Below, piece by piece: positions 1-7,869 of a stretch of 64,000 nt of DNA. Below the pieces are notes generated by a model. The model was not told where the DNA came from. It saw only the letters and a program-made list of their open reading frames with translations, and did no database searches. This DNA comes from Micavibrio sp. UBA5572. Its GTDB lineage: Bacteria > Pseudomonadota > Alphaproteobacteria > Micavibrionales > Micavibrionaceae. Each line of letters begins with the position of its first letter. Within the stretch, counting starts at the first letter, position 1. The stretch covers positions 62,001 to 126,000 of the forward strand of contig DIMG01000033.1 of the NCBI GenBank assembly GCA_002425415.1, read 5' to 3'. A program made the translations under genes and the position numbers.

Positions 1-1053
1 ATCCCCTTTGCGTACACGATCAGAGGCCTCGATCAAGGCCATAATCGGTGTAGCCAGCCGCCGCGCAAAAGCCAAGGCAAAGAAAACAGCCGAAAACAAT
101 AAAATCAACGCCACCACAATATAGATCATTGTGACTGTCCGGCGCAGCCCGATATACCGATCGGACATTTCATCATATTTTTTGACGGCTTCACGCGTTG
201 TCGCCAAATGCTTAAGAACATTCGCTTCAACCAAACGCCCGACAAACAAATACCCGTCAGGAACATCCGATAACCGAACCAATGCCTGCACACGGTCATC
301 ATCAACCGCCGTCAAAATAACAACATCTCCGCCATCCGCATTTTCAAGCATAAATTTAGGAATATCTTGTTCTAAAAACTCCGAAATATCGCCGGATTTT
401 GCCAAAACCACTTTGTTCTTGTTAAAAACGACAACTTCCGACAAACCACGCAAAACCGTTTGGGTTTCAACAAATCTGGCAAAACCAGCCGGATTGGTAT
501 AAATCAGCGCAGCTTCATGATCCAAATCCTTGGCCATCGCCATAATATCAGCCCGAATAACCTGATGGTGCTCTCGCAAATAAGACTCGGCAACTTCCTG
601 AGATTCATTAACAGCCGTTCGCACACGATCACTAAACCATGTCTGAACTCCATAATGAAAAAAGAACAATGAAAACACGGTCATAATGACAGCAGGTGCC
701 ATCGCCAAAAGACCAAAAATATAGACAAGCCGAATATGAAGCCGTGCCCCGGGAATCCCGCGCCGCCATGTTGTAAACAAAGACACAACCCGTCTGGCAA
801 TCAAAATACCCAAAACACAAAGGATAATCAGATCAATATTCAAAAGCCAGATCACCGCATCAGGATTGTCCCCAAATGGCGGCGCAGAGCGCAAAGCCGC
901 ATAAGTTGAAAAACCAGCAATAATCGCAAAGAAAATAAACAAAACAGCCAAACGCCCATCCCATGACGAGCGCAAACGGCTGCGCATCCATAACAACCGG
1001 ACGGGAACACGCATTGACCCAAGAAACCCCTGAGAAGACTTTGTTTTCAACAT
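1..1053 (-). CDS. ntrY: NtrY-like sensor histidine kinase, N-terminal part (cut by window edge)
   Basis: Reverse translation gives an open frame of 351 codons from an ATG at 1053 to the window edge. It begins MLKTKSSQGF and has membrane segments near residues 30-52, 65-90 and 105-130. A periplasmic sensor region of about 150 residues follows, then a fourth membrane segment and the start of a HAMP linker (RRLATPIMALIEASDRVRKG). This layout is typical of NtrY, the membrane kinase of the NtrYX pair that responds to nitrogen or redox state. The kinase core, with its His phospho-acceptor and ATPase domain, lies outside the window, so the NtrY call rests on topology, HAMP sequence and the neighbouring ispDF, which is common in alphaproteobacteria. 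An in-frame stop at 1074-1072 makes 1053 the first possible ATG. It is divergent from ispDF, with only 52 bases between them. Confidence 0.8.
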   Translation of the reverse strand, partial: MLKTKSSQGFLGSMRVPVRLLWMRSRLRSSWDGRLAVLFIFFAIIAGFSTYAALRSAPPFGDNPDAVIWLLNIDLIILCVLGILIARRVVSLFTTWRRGIPGARLHIRLVYIFGLLAMAPAVIMTVFSLFFFHYGVQTWFSDRVRTAVNESQEVAESYLREHHQVIRADIMAMAKDLDHEAALIYTNPAGFARFVETQTVLRGLSEVVVFNKNKVVLAKSGDISEFLEQDIPKFMLENADGGDVVILTAVDDDRVQALVRLSDVPDGYLFVGRLVEANVLKHLATTREAVKKYDEMSDRYIGLRRTVTMIYIVVALILLFSAVFFALAFARRLATPIMALIEASDRVRKGD

Positions 1054-1105
1054 AAGGCGAAATATCCCTGTTCATAAACAAAAAAGCAAGTTAAACCATA
1101 CTGTT

Positions 1106-2296
1106 ATGAAGCAATTCGATCCAGAAATCACGCCTTTTTCAGTGGTTATCGTTGCCGCAGGCTCCGGTACACGCATGAGTGCCGACATCCCCAAGCAATA
1201 CCTGCCCTTATGTGGAAAACCAGTATTACGCCACAGCATAGATATTTTCCTAAACTGTACAGGATTAAAACAAATTACCATCGTGATTGATCCCACTCAT
1301 CAGGAACTATACGAAATCGCAACAAAGGGGCTCGACCTTCCCTCTCCTGTCCACGGAGGAGAAACCCGTCAAAAATCAGTTGCCAATGCATTGGCAACAT
1401 TAAATCTGGAAGATAACGAATACGTCCTCATTCATGATGCCGCCCGCCCTTGCATACAAAAAAAACAAATTCTGGAATTGGTCAAAGCACTCAAAACATA
1501 CAAAGCCGCAACGCTAGCCGCCCCCATCACAGAAACCATCAGAACAAAAGACAGCGACTTTCTAGGCGGGGTCATAGATCGTGAAACGCTCTTATCCCTT
1601 CAAACTCCTCAAGGGTTTCATTTTGGCGTTTTAAAATCTGCGCATGAAAAACATCAAAATAGCTATTTCACGGATGACACATCACTTGTTGCACAAGACG
1701 GCATTCAAGTCGCAATCATACAATCCGATAAAACCAATCTTAAAATTACAACCGCCGAAGATTTAGACATGGCCGCATTCTTGCTCGAAAAAGCATCCTG
1801 CTCTCCCATTATCAAAACAGCGATTGGCTTTGATGTCCACGCCTTTGGGGAGCGGGCATCATCCTTACGCATAGGCGGGATTGATATTCCTCACACTCAT
1901 AAACTCGAAGGCCATTCCGATGCCGATGTCGTTCTCCACGCCATCACAGATGCCCTTTACGGAACAATTGGTGATGGAGACATCGGGTCACATTTTCCAC
2001 CCAACGATCCGTCACACAAAGGAAAAGACAGTGCCTATTTCCTCAAAGAAGCCCAAAACTCTGTTCAAGAAAAAGGCGGGATTATCACCCACATCGACAC
2101 AACCATTATTTGTGAAACGCCTAAAATTACCCCACACCGAGAATCCATGCGCCAACGCATATCGGAAATAATGGAATTGCCGATCTCCAGAATTTCTATC
2201 AAGGCCACCACCACCGAAAAACTCGGCTTTACCGGACGCGGCGAAGGCATCGCCGCACAATCCATTGTTACAATTTCAATACAGGAAAGGATCTAA
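1106..2296 (+). CDS. ispDF: Bifunctional IspD/IspF, MEP pathway isoprenoid synthesis
   Basis: The 396-residue protein fuses two enzymes of the non-mevalonate isoprenoid pathway. Residues 1 to about 230 are the cytidylyltransferase IspD, with the CTP-binding loop VVAAGSGTRM followed by PKQYLPL, and IHDAARP further on. Residues from about 235 are the 2,4-cyclodiphosphate synthase IspF, with the metal-binding start GFDVHAF, the HSDADVVLHAITDALYG motif, GDIGSHFPP and the C-terminal TTTEKLGFTGRGEGIAAQ. Length and domain order match the known alphaproteobacterial and epsilonproteobacterial fusion. It heads a tight forward cluster with a binding protein, pgpA and pncC. The intermediate enzyme IspE is not in the window. 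Confidence 0.96.
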   Translation: MKQFDPEITPFSVVIVAAGSGTRMSADIPKQYLPLCGKPVLRHSIDIFLNCTGLKQITIVIDPTHQELYEIATKGLDLPSPVHGGETRQKSVANALATLNLEDNEYVLIHDAARPCIQKKQILELVKALKTYKAATLAAPITETIRTKDSDFLGGVIDRETLLSLQTPQGFHFGVLKSAHEKHQNSYFTDDTSLVAQDGIQVAIIQSDKTNLKITTAEDLDMAAFLLEKASCSPIIKTAIGFDVHAFGERASSLRIGGIDIPHTHKLEGHSDADVVLHAITDALYGTIGDGDIGSHFPPNDPSHKGKDSAYFLKEAQNSVQEKGGIITHIDTTIICETPKITPHRESMRQRISEIMELPISRISIKATTTEKLGFTGRGEGIAAQSIVTISIQERI

Positions 2297-2301
2297 AGAT
2301 C

Positions 2302-3132
2302 ATGAAAAAATATATTATTCTCTTTTTTCTACTCACCTTTTCCCTGCCAACCATAGCCGATGATACAGAATCCGCCTATGACCGCGTCCTACGCACTGGT
2401 GTCATCCGTTGTGGTTACATTGTTTATCCCAAACAAATTGAAATCGACCCCAATACAGGAACAATGTCAGGGATCGCTTACGACATTACCGAAGCTGCCG
2501 CCAAAGAACTTGGATTTAAAATAGAATGGAGCGAAGAAGTCGGCACAGGAACATTTGTCGAAGGACTCAAAAACCAACGCTTTGACCTGCTATGTAACAC
2601 CGCTTACGATTCCGCTGCTCGTTCCCGCTATATCAGCTCAAGCATCCCCCTCTTTCACACTCCCGTTTTTGCTCTGGCTCGCACAAACGATACAAGGTTT
2701 TCAGATGACTTATCCGCCATCAACAATCCTGATGTCAAAATTGGAACAGTAGATGGATCTCAATACACCATCATTGCCCAACAAACATTCCCCAAGGCTC
2801 AACTGGTCAGCTTTGTTGATATGACAGACTTTTCCCAGCTCCTTTTGGAAACACAAACCGGAAAAACAGACATCGGGCTTGCCGATTTGGCCATCACTAA
2901 AAAATATATGGAAGCCAATCCGGGAAAACTTAAAACCATTAGCACAAAGCCAGTTCGATTTTACAGCAATGTCTTTCTTTATCGTAGAGGAGACGAAAAA
3001 TTCGGCGGCATGTTTGATACCGCGCTCAGAAACCTTCATAATTTCGGAATAGTCGAAAAAATTCTTGAAAAATATGAAAACAACACAAAAATCTACTACC
3101 GCATAGCCCCTCTCTACCAAAAACCGGAGTAA
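2302..3132 (+). CDS. Orphan periplasmic solute-binding protein, family 3
   Basis: A protein of 276 residues with a clear signal peptide (MKKYIILFFLLTFSLPTIAD) and the two-lobed fold of family 3 binding proteins. The start of the mature part reads YDRVLRTGVIRCGY, the lobe motif GIAYDITEAAAKELG is present, and the usual ligand Arg appears in AARSRYISSS. Cys37 and Cys98 may form a disulfide, and both are matched in the second copy at 55467-56294. Family members usually deliver polar amino acids to an ABC permease, but no permease or ATPase gene for it is nearby. It sits 5 bases after ispDF and 9 before pgpA, so it is probably co-transcribed with them. It could instead be a sensor or a metabolite scavenger; the ligand cannot be read from sequence. 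Confidence 0.85.
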   Translation: MKKYIILFFLLTFSLPTIADDTESAYDRVLRTGVIRCGYIVYPKQIEIDPNTGTMSGIAYDITEAAAKELGFKIEWSEEVGTGTFVEGLKNQRFDLLCNTAYDSAARSRYISSSIPLFHTPVFALARTNDTRFSDDLSAINNPDVKIGTVDGSQYTIIAQQTFPKAQLVSFVDMTDFSQLLLETQTGKTDIGLADLAITKKYMEANPGKLKTISTKPVRFYSNVFLYRRGDEKFGGMFDTALRNLHNFGIVEKILEKYENNTKIYYRIAPLYQKPE

Positions 3133-3141
3133 CGCAGGCTC

Positions 3142-3675
3142 ATGACATTGTTTGGGAAACTTAAAATCAAAACAGAAAAAGCCAAAATCCAACGCACGAA
3201 ATTCATTGGGGATGTAAAAAATACATCTCCTGAATTCCAGATTGCCACGTGGTTTGGCTCGGGTCTGATTGTACCCGCTTCCGGCACTTGGGGGACAGTC
3301 GGCGGAGCGATTTTTGCCATTATACTTATGGCAACAACATCATCCCTTATAACCTTTCTCGTTGCCTGTTTTCTAACTCTCATTGGATACTGGGCAACAA
3401 AAAAAATTGAAAGCCAATCAACAGAACATGACAGCTCGTTCATTGTCATTGATGAAGTCGTGGCAATCTTATTTGTCTATGCTCTTATGCCCCAATTTTC
3501 CGTTACTTTTGTTATACTGGGGTTTATAATCTTTAGAATATTTGACGCGGCCAAACCATGGCCGATCAACTGGCTGGATCATAATATAGGCGGTGCAGCA
3601 GGCGTAATCATTGATGATTTGATGGCAGCGCTCTATACTTTATCACTCTTATGGGGGATTTATGGACTTATCTGA
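3142..3675 (+). CDS. pgpA: Phosphatidylglycerophosphatase A
   Basis: PgpA removes the phosphate from phosphatidylglycerophosphate to give phosphatidylglycerol at the inner membrane. The 177-residue protein shows the family signatures GSGLIVPASGTWGTVGG near residue 38, the acidic DEVVAILFVYAL in the middle, and FRIFDAAKPWPINWLD after it, with three or four hydrophobic segments. The first 35 residues are a Lys-rich extension before the conserved core, a little longer than the shortest homologues. The stop overlaps the start of pncC by 14 bases, which suggests translational coupling; the pgpA-cinA pair is common in alphaproteobacteria. Confidence 0.93.
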   Translation: MTLFGKLKIKTEKAKIQRTKFIGDVKNTSPEFQIATWFGSGLIVPASGTWGTVGGAIFAIILMATTSSLITFLVACFLTLIGYWATKKIESQSTEHDSSFIVIDEVVAILFVYALMPQFSVTFVILGFIIFRIFDAAKPWPINWLDHNIGGAAGVIIDDLMAALYTLSLLWGIYGLI

Positions 3676-4144
3676 TTTGGTCAAAACACTCAGCGATGTG
3701 TTGAAAACAAAAAAATTAAAACTCGCCACCGCAGAATCTTGTACGGGCGGACTAATTTCTATGTTGATTACAGACCTTGCAGGATCATCGGATGTTTTTG
3801 ACCGTGGCTTCGTCACATATTCCAACCAATCCAAAATAGATATGCTGGAAGTGTCTCCATTGACGCTTGACCGTCACGGCGCAGTCAGTGAACAAACGGC
3901 CATCGAAATGGCGAAAGGGGCTATAAAACAATCCCAGGCCGACATTGCCATTGCCGTCACGGGGATAGCAGGGCCAAGCGGTGGAACGCCGGATAAACCT
4001 GTCGGCCTTGTCTATATCGGATTTGCCCGAAAAAACGGAGAATCTTTTGCCATTAAAAATCTATTTCATGGCGATCGAACAGCAATCCGAAAAACTACCG
4101 CCAAAACAGCCCTTGAAACAGTCCTGAACAAAATCGGGGAATAA
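3662..4144 (+). CDS. pncC: Stand-alone CinA C-terminal domain, nicotinamide-nucleotide amidase
   Basis: At 160 residues this corresponds only to the C-terminal amidohydrolase domain of CinA, the form called PncC, which converts NMN to nicotinic acid mononucleotide in pyridine nucleotide recycling. Visible motifs are TAESCTGGLISMLITDLAG with the catalytic Ser region near residue 24, then FVTYSNQSKIDMLEV and AVTGIAGPSGGTPDKPVGLV. The N-terminal COG1058 domain of full CinA is absent, which is the usual state for single-domain members and not a truncation. It is the last gene of the forward cluster and ends 20 bases from the convergent SIMPL gene. Confidence 0.93.
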   Translation: MDLSDLVKTLSDVLKTKKLKLATAESCTGGLISMLITDLAGSSDVFDRGFVTYSNQSKIDMLEVSPLTLDRHGAVSEQTAIEMAKGAIKQSQADIAIAVTGIAGPSGGTPDKPVGLVYIGFARKNGESFAIKNLFHGDRTAIRKTTAKTALETVLNKIGE

Positions 4145-4164
4145 TCTCCCGATCATTCTAAGCG

Positions 4165-4938
4165 TCAAGGTTTCAAAATTATACGAGCACTCACCGACAT
4201 GGAAACTGTTGTTTTTCCAGGTTCAGCCACAGGTGCAGCCATTGAATCAGATGCAGCCCCCATAGACATCTCCATTTTTGCCATACCACGCATCATCGGC
4301 ATAGGGGAAGGCATATAAGATCCATCCACATTCACTTCAACCAGATCAAATCCTGATTTCCCCAAAGCTTTCGAAATCAAAGCGGCTTTAGCCTGAATCT
4401 TTTTCAAAGCTCCTTCAAGTAGACTGTCCTTTTGCGCCTCTTCAAGATCAGTTGACAACCCGTAGGTCAGGCCATTCATAACAAATCCTTGATCCTGAAT
4501 ATCGCCGACCAGATCAAGAATAGCCTGAGAGTCTTTGGATTTTAAATTCAACTCCTGACTCCCCTTCCAAATCATTCCTTTTTTTCTCTGCTCAATCGAC
4601 AAATTCTTTGGATTAGGATTAGGATCATAGGAATAAACGTAATATTGACCGGTCACAACCGAGACATCCTTGTTTTTCTTGGCCAAATCAACCGCAGATC
4701 TCATCGCTTTATTGATTTTGTCCTGAACCGCACGGGACTCTTTGTCTTCAATTTCCAACCGTAAACTGGCGATCAATTCATCCTGATCCACTTCTTTTTG
4801 ATCGTTCGCAGACAACGTCACCAAGGTTTGACCTTTTTCCAAGATCGGTAATAACTCCTGAGCCTGTGCAGAAAACCCTCCCATCAAAAGTGGGGCAAGA
4901 AATCCGCAAATACCAAACAAAGCCAGAATTTTTCTCAT
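4165..4938 (-). CDS. SIMPL-domain (DUF541) periplasmic protein
   Basis: The protein of about 257 residues starts with a signal peptide (MRKILALFGICGF, cleavage likely after AQA). I chose the ATG at 4938 because GGGGA lies just upstream at Shine-Dalgarno distance; an in-frame ATG four codons earlier is less suited. The body matches the SIMPL/DUF541 family: a repeated beta-alpha fold with a conserved QYYVYSYDPNPNP-like strand, GLTYGLSTDLEEAQ, and a late Met/Pro-rich stretch PSPMPMMRGMAKMEMSM followed by TTVSMSVSARI. The biochemical role is unsettled; family members localise to the envelope and have been linked to oxidative stress tolerance. It lies last on the long minus-strand run, convergent with pncC. 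Confidence 0.85.
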   Translation of the reverse strand: MRKILALFGICGFLAPLLMGGFSAQAQELLPILEKGQTLVTLSANDQKEVDQDELIASLRLEIEDKESRAVQDKINKAMRSAVDLAKKNKDVSVVTGQYYVYSYDPNPNPKNLSIEQRKKGMIWKGSQELNLKSKDSQAILDLVGDIQDQGFVMNGLTYGLSTDLEEAQKDSLLEGALKKIQAKAALISKALGKSGFDLVEVNVDGSYMPSPMPMMRGMAKMEMSMGAASDSMAAPVAEPGKTTVSMSVSARIILKP

Positions 4939-4969
4939 AACAATCCCCATTTAAAATTAAATTAATTTT

Positions 4970-5452
4970 TCACCCTTCTTGTGAAGAGCCCTCATCATCG
5001 GAATCAAAACGCTCAGAGAGAGGATGATATAGTTGATCCGCACGCTCAACAAAGGCCGACACCATTCTTTTGGCAATTTCGTTAAAGAAAACCCCCATGA
5101 TCTTTTCAAAAACCGCATTTTTGAATTCAAAATCAACATAGAAATCAACCGTAGAGCTTCCATCATCATGAGGAATAAATTTCCATTTATTTGAAAGATA
5201 GCGCAAAGGGCCGTTCACATATTCCACTTGAATGGTTTTATCGTCTTCAATATGAATTTTTGATAAGAACCATTCTTTGAATAATTTATACCCAATCACA
5301 AGATTGGCATAAATCCAGTCATCATTTCTTTTAATAATCTTACAATCGATACACCACGGCAAAAAATCAGGATATTTCTCAATATCGATGACCAGATCAA
5401 ACATCTGGTCAACACTGTAAGGCAGGGTCTTGGTTTCGGAATAAGTTGGCAT
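4970..5452 (-). CDS. COQ10/RatA-like START-domain protein
   Basis: The 160-residue protein begins MPTYSETKTLPYSVDQMFDL and continues DIEKYPDFLPWC, the classic start of the COQ10/RatA (polyketide cyclase, START-like) family. In alphaproteobacteria and mitochondria such proteins are thought to bind ubiquinone and support respiration. The E. coli relative RatA was reported to affect ribosome association, so automatic annotations vary. Length, the central strand RYLSNKWKFIPHDDGSSTVDFYVDFEF (quoted here only as positions about 85-111) and the C-terminal helix fit the family. The conserved start lies inside the previous gene, giving an unusually long 44-base overlap. With lipA upstream this is a standard alphaproteobacterial neighbourhood. 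Confidence 0.88.
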   Translation of the reverse strand: MPTYSETKTLPYSVDQMFDLVIDIEKYPDFLPWCIDCKIIKRNDDWIYANLVIGYKLFKEWFLSKIHIEDDKTIQVEYVNGPLRYLSNKWKFIPHDDGSSTVDFYVDFEFKNAVFEKIMGVFFNEIAKRMVSAFVERADQLYHPLSERFDSDDEGSSQEG

Positions 5453-6770
5453 AATTCAGTGTGACGGGTTGTGATCCTGAATGGAATATATCCCGAACAG
5501 GAATCATGTTGCTCAATACTGGAATTGTACCAGCAACCTGCGAAACTGCAATGTTCCGATTATGAACAGCCAAATTATGAATTTCATCGAACTGCTCAGC
5601 ACTACAAATACTCTGTTGGACAACAAATTCTTTAATTGAACACGCAGAATCTGGGTTTTCAAGCCTATAAAACAGGAAATTCGCGGCTATTGGATACACA
5701 TAAGCTTGCTTAAAGCTTGGATTGCAGTCATCACAATCTGAAGAGTTATGATAAATATCGCACAGCTTTACTAAAGCCGCGATACGGGATGACGCACATT
5801 TGACGCTTACATAATCGTAAAAATAACTTTCTTCCTCTTCCTTATGCAATAATAAAGCGACATCCCGCAACGCAGGAGAAACAATTTCCGGCAGATCTTC
5901 TTTCATGGAAAAATTTGATTTTTCACCAATATCATGAATAAGAGCCGCCATAATTGCTAAAGAAATCTCTTTTTCATCAAACGAAAACAAAGGAGAAAAT
6001 TGTGAAACAAAGCCAGCCACAGCCATCGGATGGTCAACATAACGTTCTTCGGAAACTTTTCGCTGCTCACGAGAATGAAGATTAACACACAACAACAAAA
6101 CAACTTGTTCTTGGGTAATTGCTCCTTGCGAAAATAATTCTTGAATAAGAGGATACAATGCCTTTTTGGTAAAAGCCGAAAATGTTTTGTGAATATCCAA
6201 AGGATCAACAGGACTCTCTTCCTCCCGCATCTTCCCTTGAGATCCTTTATCCGGAGCATGATAACTCTTAAGAAGTTCACGCATCTCATGAACTGAAAGC
6301 TTTCCATTTGTACCAAAATCAATATCTCTCAATAAGCAATCCTGCTTCGCCGCATCCAAGCCGTCATCTTCAAAAACTCCGGAAATTATAGCGCGTTTTT
6401 CACTACCTTCTGAGGCAGACTCCGCAGAAAAAACACCCTCGATCGTTTTGGCATTATAAAGCTTGATCACACGCTTTAAATAATCCATACGATTAAGCTG
6501 AGAGTCTTGGTGACGAGCAATCAACGCCGATGTCATAAGAGAAAAAAGAAACGGGTCTATATTTCCTTGCCTCAGCTCTTCCTCACCATGAGTCATCCAC
6601 CACTCTTTACGCGCAGCAAATTTTCTGAGCTGTCCCGTTGCGCTCATAAAATGGATAACGAGAGAATCACTGGCCTGATTTGACAAACCTAACGCCCGAG
6701 CAACCCCCACCATCATTCTGAAAGATGGAAGCAACAACGATGCGGGTGAAAGAGACAACAAATCAGGCAT
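5409..6770 (-). CDS. Rel/SpoT-like HD-domain protein with an EF-hand-like loop, unknown role
   Basis: A 453-residue protein that I do not recognise as a named family. Residues 237-345 resemble the (p)ppGpp hydrolase HD domain of Rel/SpoT/MESH1: RK at 237-238, YVDHPMAVAGF with His247, AALIHDIGEKS with His279, Asp280 and Glu283, and VKLCDIYHN with Asp338 and Asn342. The second acidic residue of the usual Glu-Asp pair is Lys284. Residues 151-162 (DFGTNGKLSVHE) fit a 12-residue EF-hand calcium loop flanked by helices. No synthetase or TGS domain is seen, and there is no signal peptide. It sits between lipA and the COQ10-like gene, overlapping the latter by 44 bases. A nucleotide or alarmone hydrolase is possible, but the altered residue makes activity uncertain. 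Confidence 0.7.
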   Translation of the reverse strand: MPDLLSLSPASLLLPSFRMMVGVARALGLSNQASDSLVIHFMSATGQLRKFAARKEWWMTHGEEELRQGNIDPFLFSLMTSALIARHQDSQLNRMDYLKRVIKLYNAKTIEGVFSAESASEGSEKRAIISGVFEDDGLDAAKQDCLLRDIDFGTNGKLSVHEMRELLKSYHAPDKGSQGKMREEESPVDPLDIHKTFSAFTKKALYPLIQELFSQGAITQEQVVLLLCVNLHSREQRKVSEERYVDHPMAVAGFVSQFSPLFSFDEKEISLAIMAALIHDIGEKSNFSMKEDLPEIVSPALRDVALLLHKEEEESYFYDYVSVKCASSRIAALVKLCDIYHNSSDCDDCNPSFKQAYVYPIAANFLFYRLENPDSACSIKEFVVQQSICSAEQFDEIHNLAVHNRNIAVSQVAGTIPVLSNMIPVRDIFHSGSQPVTLNYANLFRNQDPALQC

Positions 6771-6829
6771 AAAGCCATATAAACTTTCACATAAAAAACA
6801 TCAAGAAATTAATGGATTATGGAATAATT

Positions 6830-7801
6830 CTAACCGGATATTTTTCCGGATTTCTGAACCGCATTGGCTCTCGCCAAACGCAACTTCTCGAAATCCTCAC
6901 CCGCATGGTGACTGGAACGCGTCAAAGGAGAGGCCGCAACCATCAAAAACCCCTTGGCTCGCGCCACTTTTTCCAAAGCAACGAACTCTTCGGGATCCCA
7001 AAAACGCTCAACAGGAGCATGTTTGGGGGTCGGCTGTAAATACTGCCCGACAGTCAGAAAATCGACACCGGCAGCCCGCATATCATCCAGAACCTGCCCG
7101 ATTTCATCCAAAGTCTCCCCTAAACCAACCATCAGACCGGATTTTGTATAAATTTCAGGATCGACTTCTTTAACCCGCTCCAACACCCTCAAAGAGGTAT
7201 AATACCGAGCTCCGGGACGTATTTTGGGATACAAACGTGGAATCGTTTCCAAATTATGATTGAAAACATCAGGCTTTGATTGTGCAACATTATCAACAGC
7301 CCCCAACTTTTTCTTAAAGTCAGGAGTTAAGATTTCAATCGTGGTTTCAGGGGATTTAAATCGAATCGCCTCAATCGTTTTTACAAAATGATCCGCGCCA
7401 CCATCGGCCAGATCATCCCGATCAACCGAGGTAATCACAACATGTTTTAACCCCATCTTTTCGACCGCGACACCAATCCGCAAAGGCTCCATTTTATCCA
7501 GCGCATCGGGCTTACCCGTAGCCACATTGCAAAAAGCACACGCCCGCGTACAAATCTCGCCCATAATCATAAAAGTAGCGTGTTTCTTATTCCAGCACTC
7601 ACCAATATTGGGGCATCCGGCCTCTTCACAAACCGTTGTTAACTTGAATTGCTTAACAATTGCGTGGGTTTCACCATAAGCAAGGCCTTGGGGCGCACGA
7701 ACACGAATCCAGTCAGGCTTCTTGCCCATGGGTTGATCGACATTCTTTTGCTTTTCAGGATGGCGCTTAGCCTTATCCAATAAATCCGGATTATACGTCA
7801 T
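6830..7801 (-). CDS. lipA: Lipoyl synthase
   Basis: LipA is a radical-SAM enzyme that inserts two sulfurs into protein-bound octanoyl groups to make lipoate, needed here by the E2 protein and the lipoyl-bearing E1-beta. The 323-residue sequence has the auxiliary cluster motif CEEAGCPNIGECW near residue 57, the radical-SAM motif CTRACAFCNVATG near residue 84, VITSVDRDDLADGGA, and the C-terminal SPLTRSSHHAGEDF with the conserved RSSYHA-type serine motif. The start MTYNPDLLDKAKRHPEK is normal. It is downstream of lpdA in the pyruvate dehydrogenase neighbourhood, so enzyme and cofactor supply are probably co-expressed. Confidence 0.97.
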   Translation of the reverse strand: MTYNPDLLDKAKRHPEKQKNVDQPMGKKPDWIRVRAPQGLAYGETHAIVKQFKLTTVCEEAGCPNIGECWNKKHATFMIMGEICTRACAFCNVATGKPDALDKMEPLRIGVAVEKMGLKHVVITSVDRDDLADGGADHFVKTIEAIRFKSPETTIEILTPDFKKKLGAVDNVAQSKPDVFNHNLETIPRLYPKIRPGARYYTSLRVLERVKEVDPEIYTKSGLMVGLGETLDEIGQVLDDMRAAGVDFLTVGQYLQPTPKHAPVERFWDPEEFVALEKVARAKGFLMVAASPLTRSSHHAGEDFEKLRLARANAVQKSGKISG

Positions 7802-7869
7802 GATGTCCTATTTCTAGGCGTTCCCCCCCTAAAAATCAAAGTAAATATTTCTTGATGGACTGTACCCCG

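Noticed and set aside
4133..4153. Possible hairpin ATCGGG...CCCGAT between pncC and the SIMPL gene
   Set aside because: The stem is only 6 bases with a 9-base loop that includes a stop codon; the T run on the minus strand is short.
4200..4290. Met-rich segment of the SIMPL protein as a copper-binding site
   Set aside because: Met/Pro-rich stretches at this position are a common feature of the family, and no copper gene is nearby.
6834..6849. CCGGA...TCCGG hairpin at the end of lipA
   Set aside because: Five base pairs with no clear T tract; it falls within the coding end.
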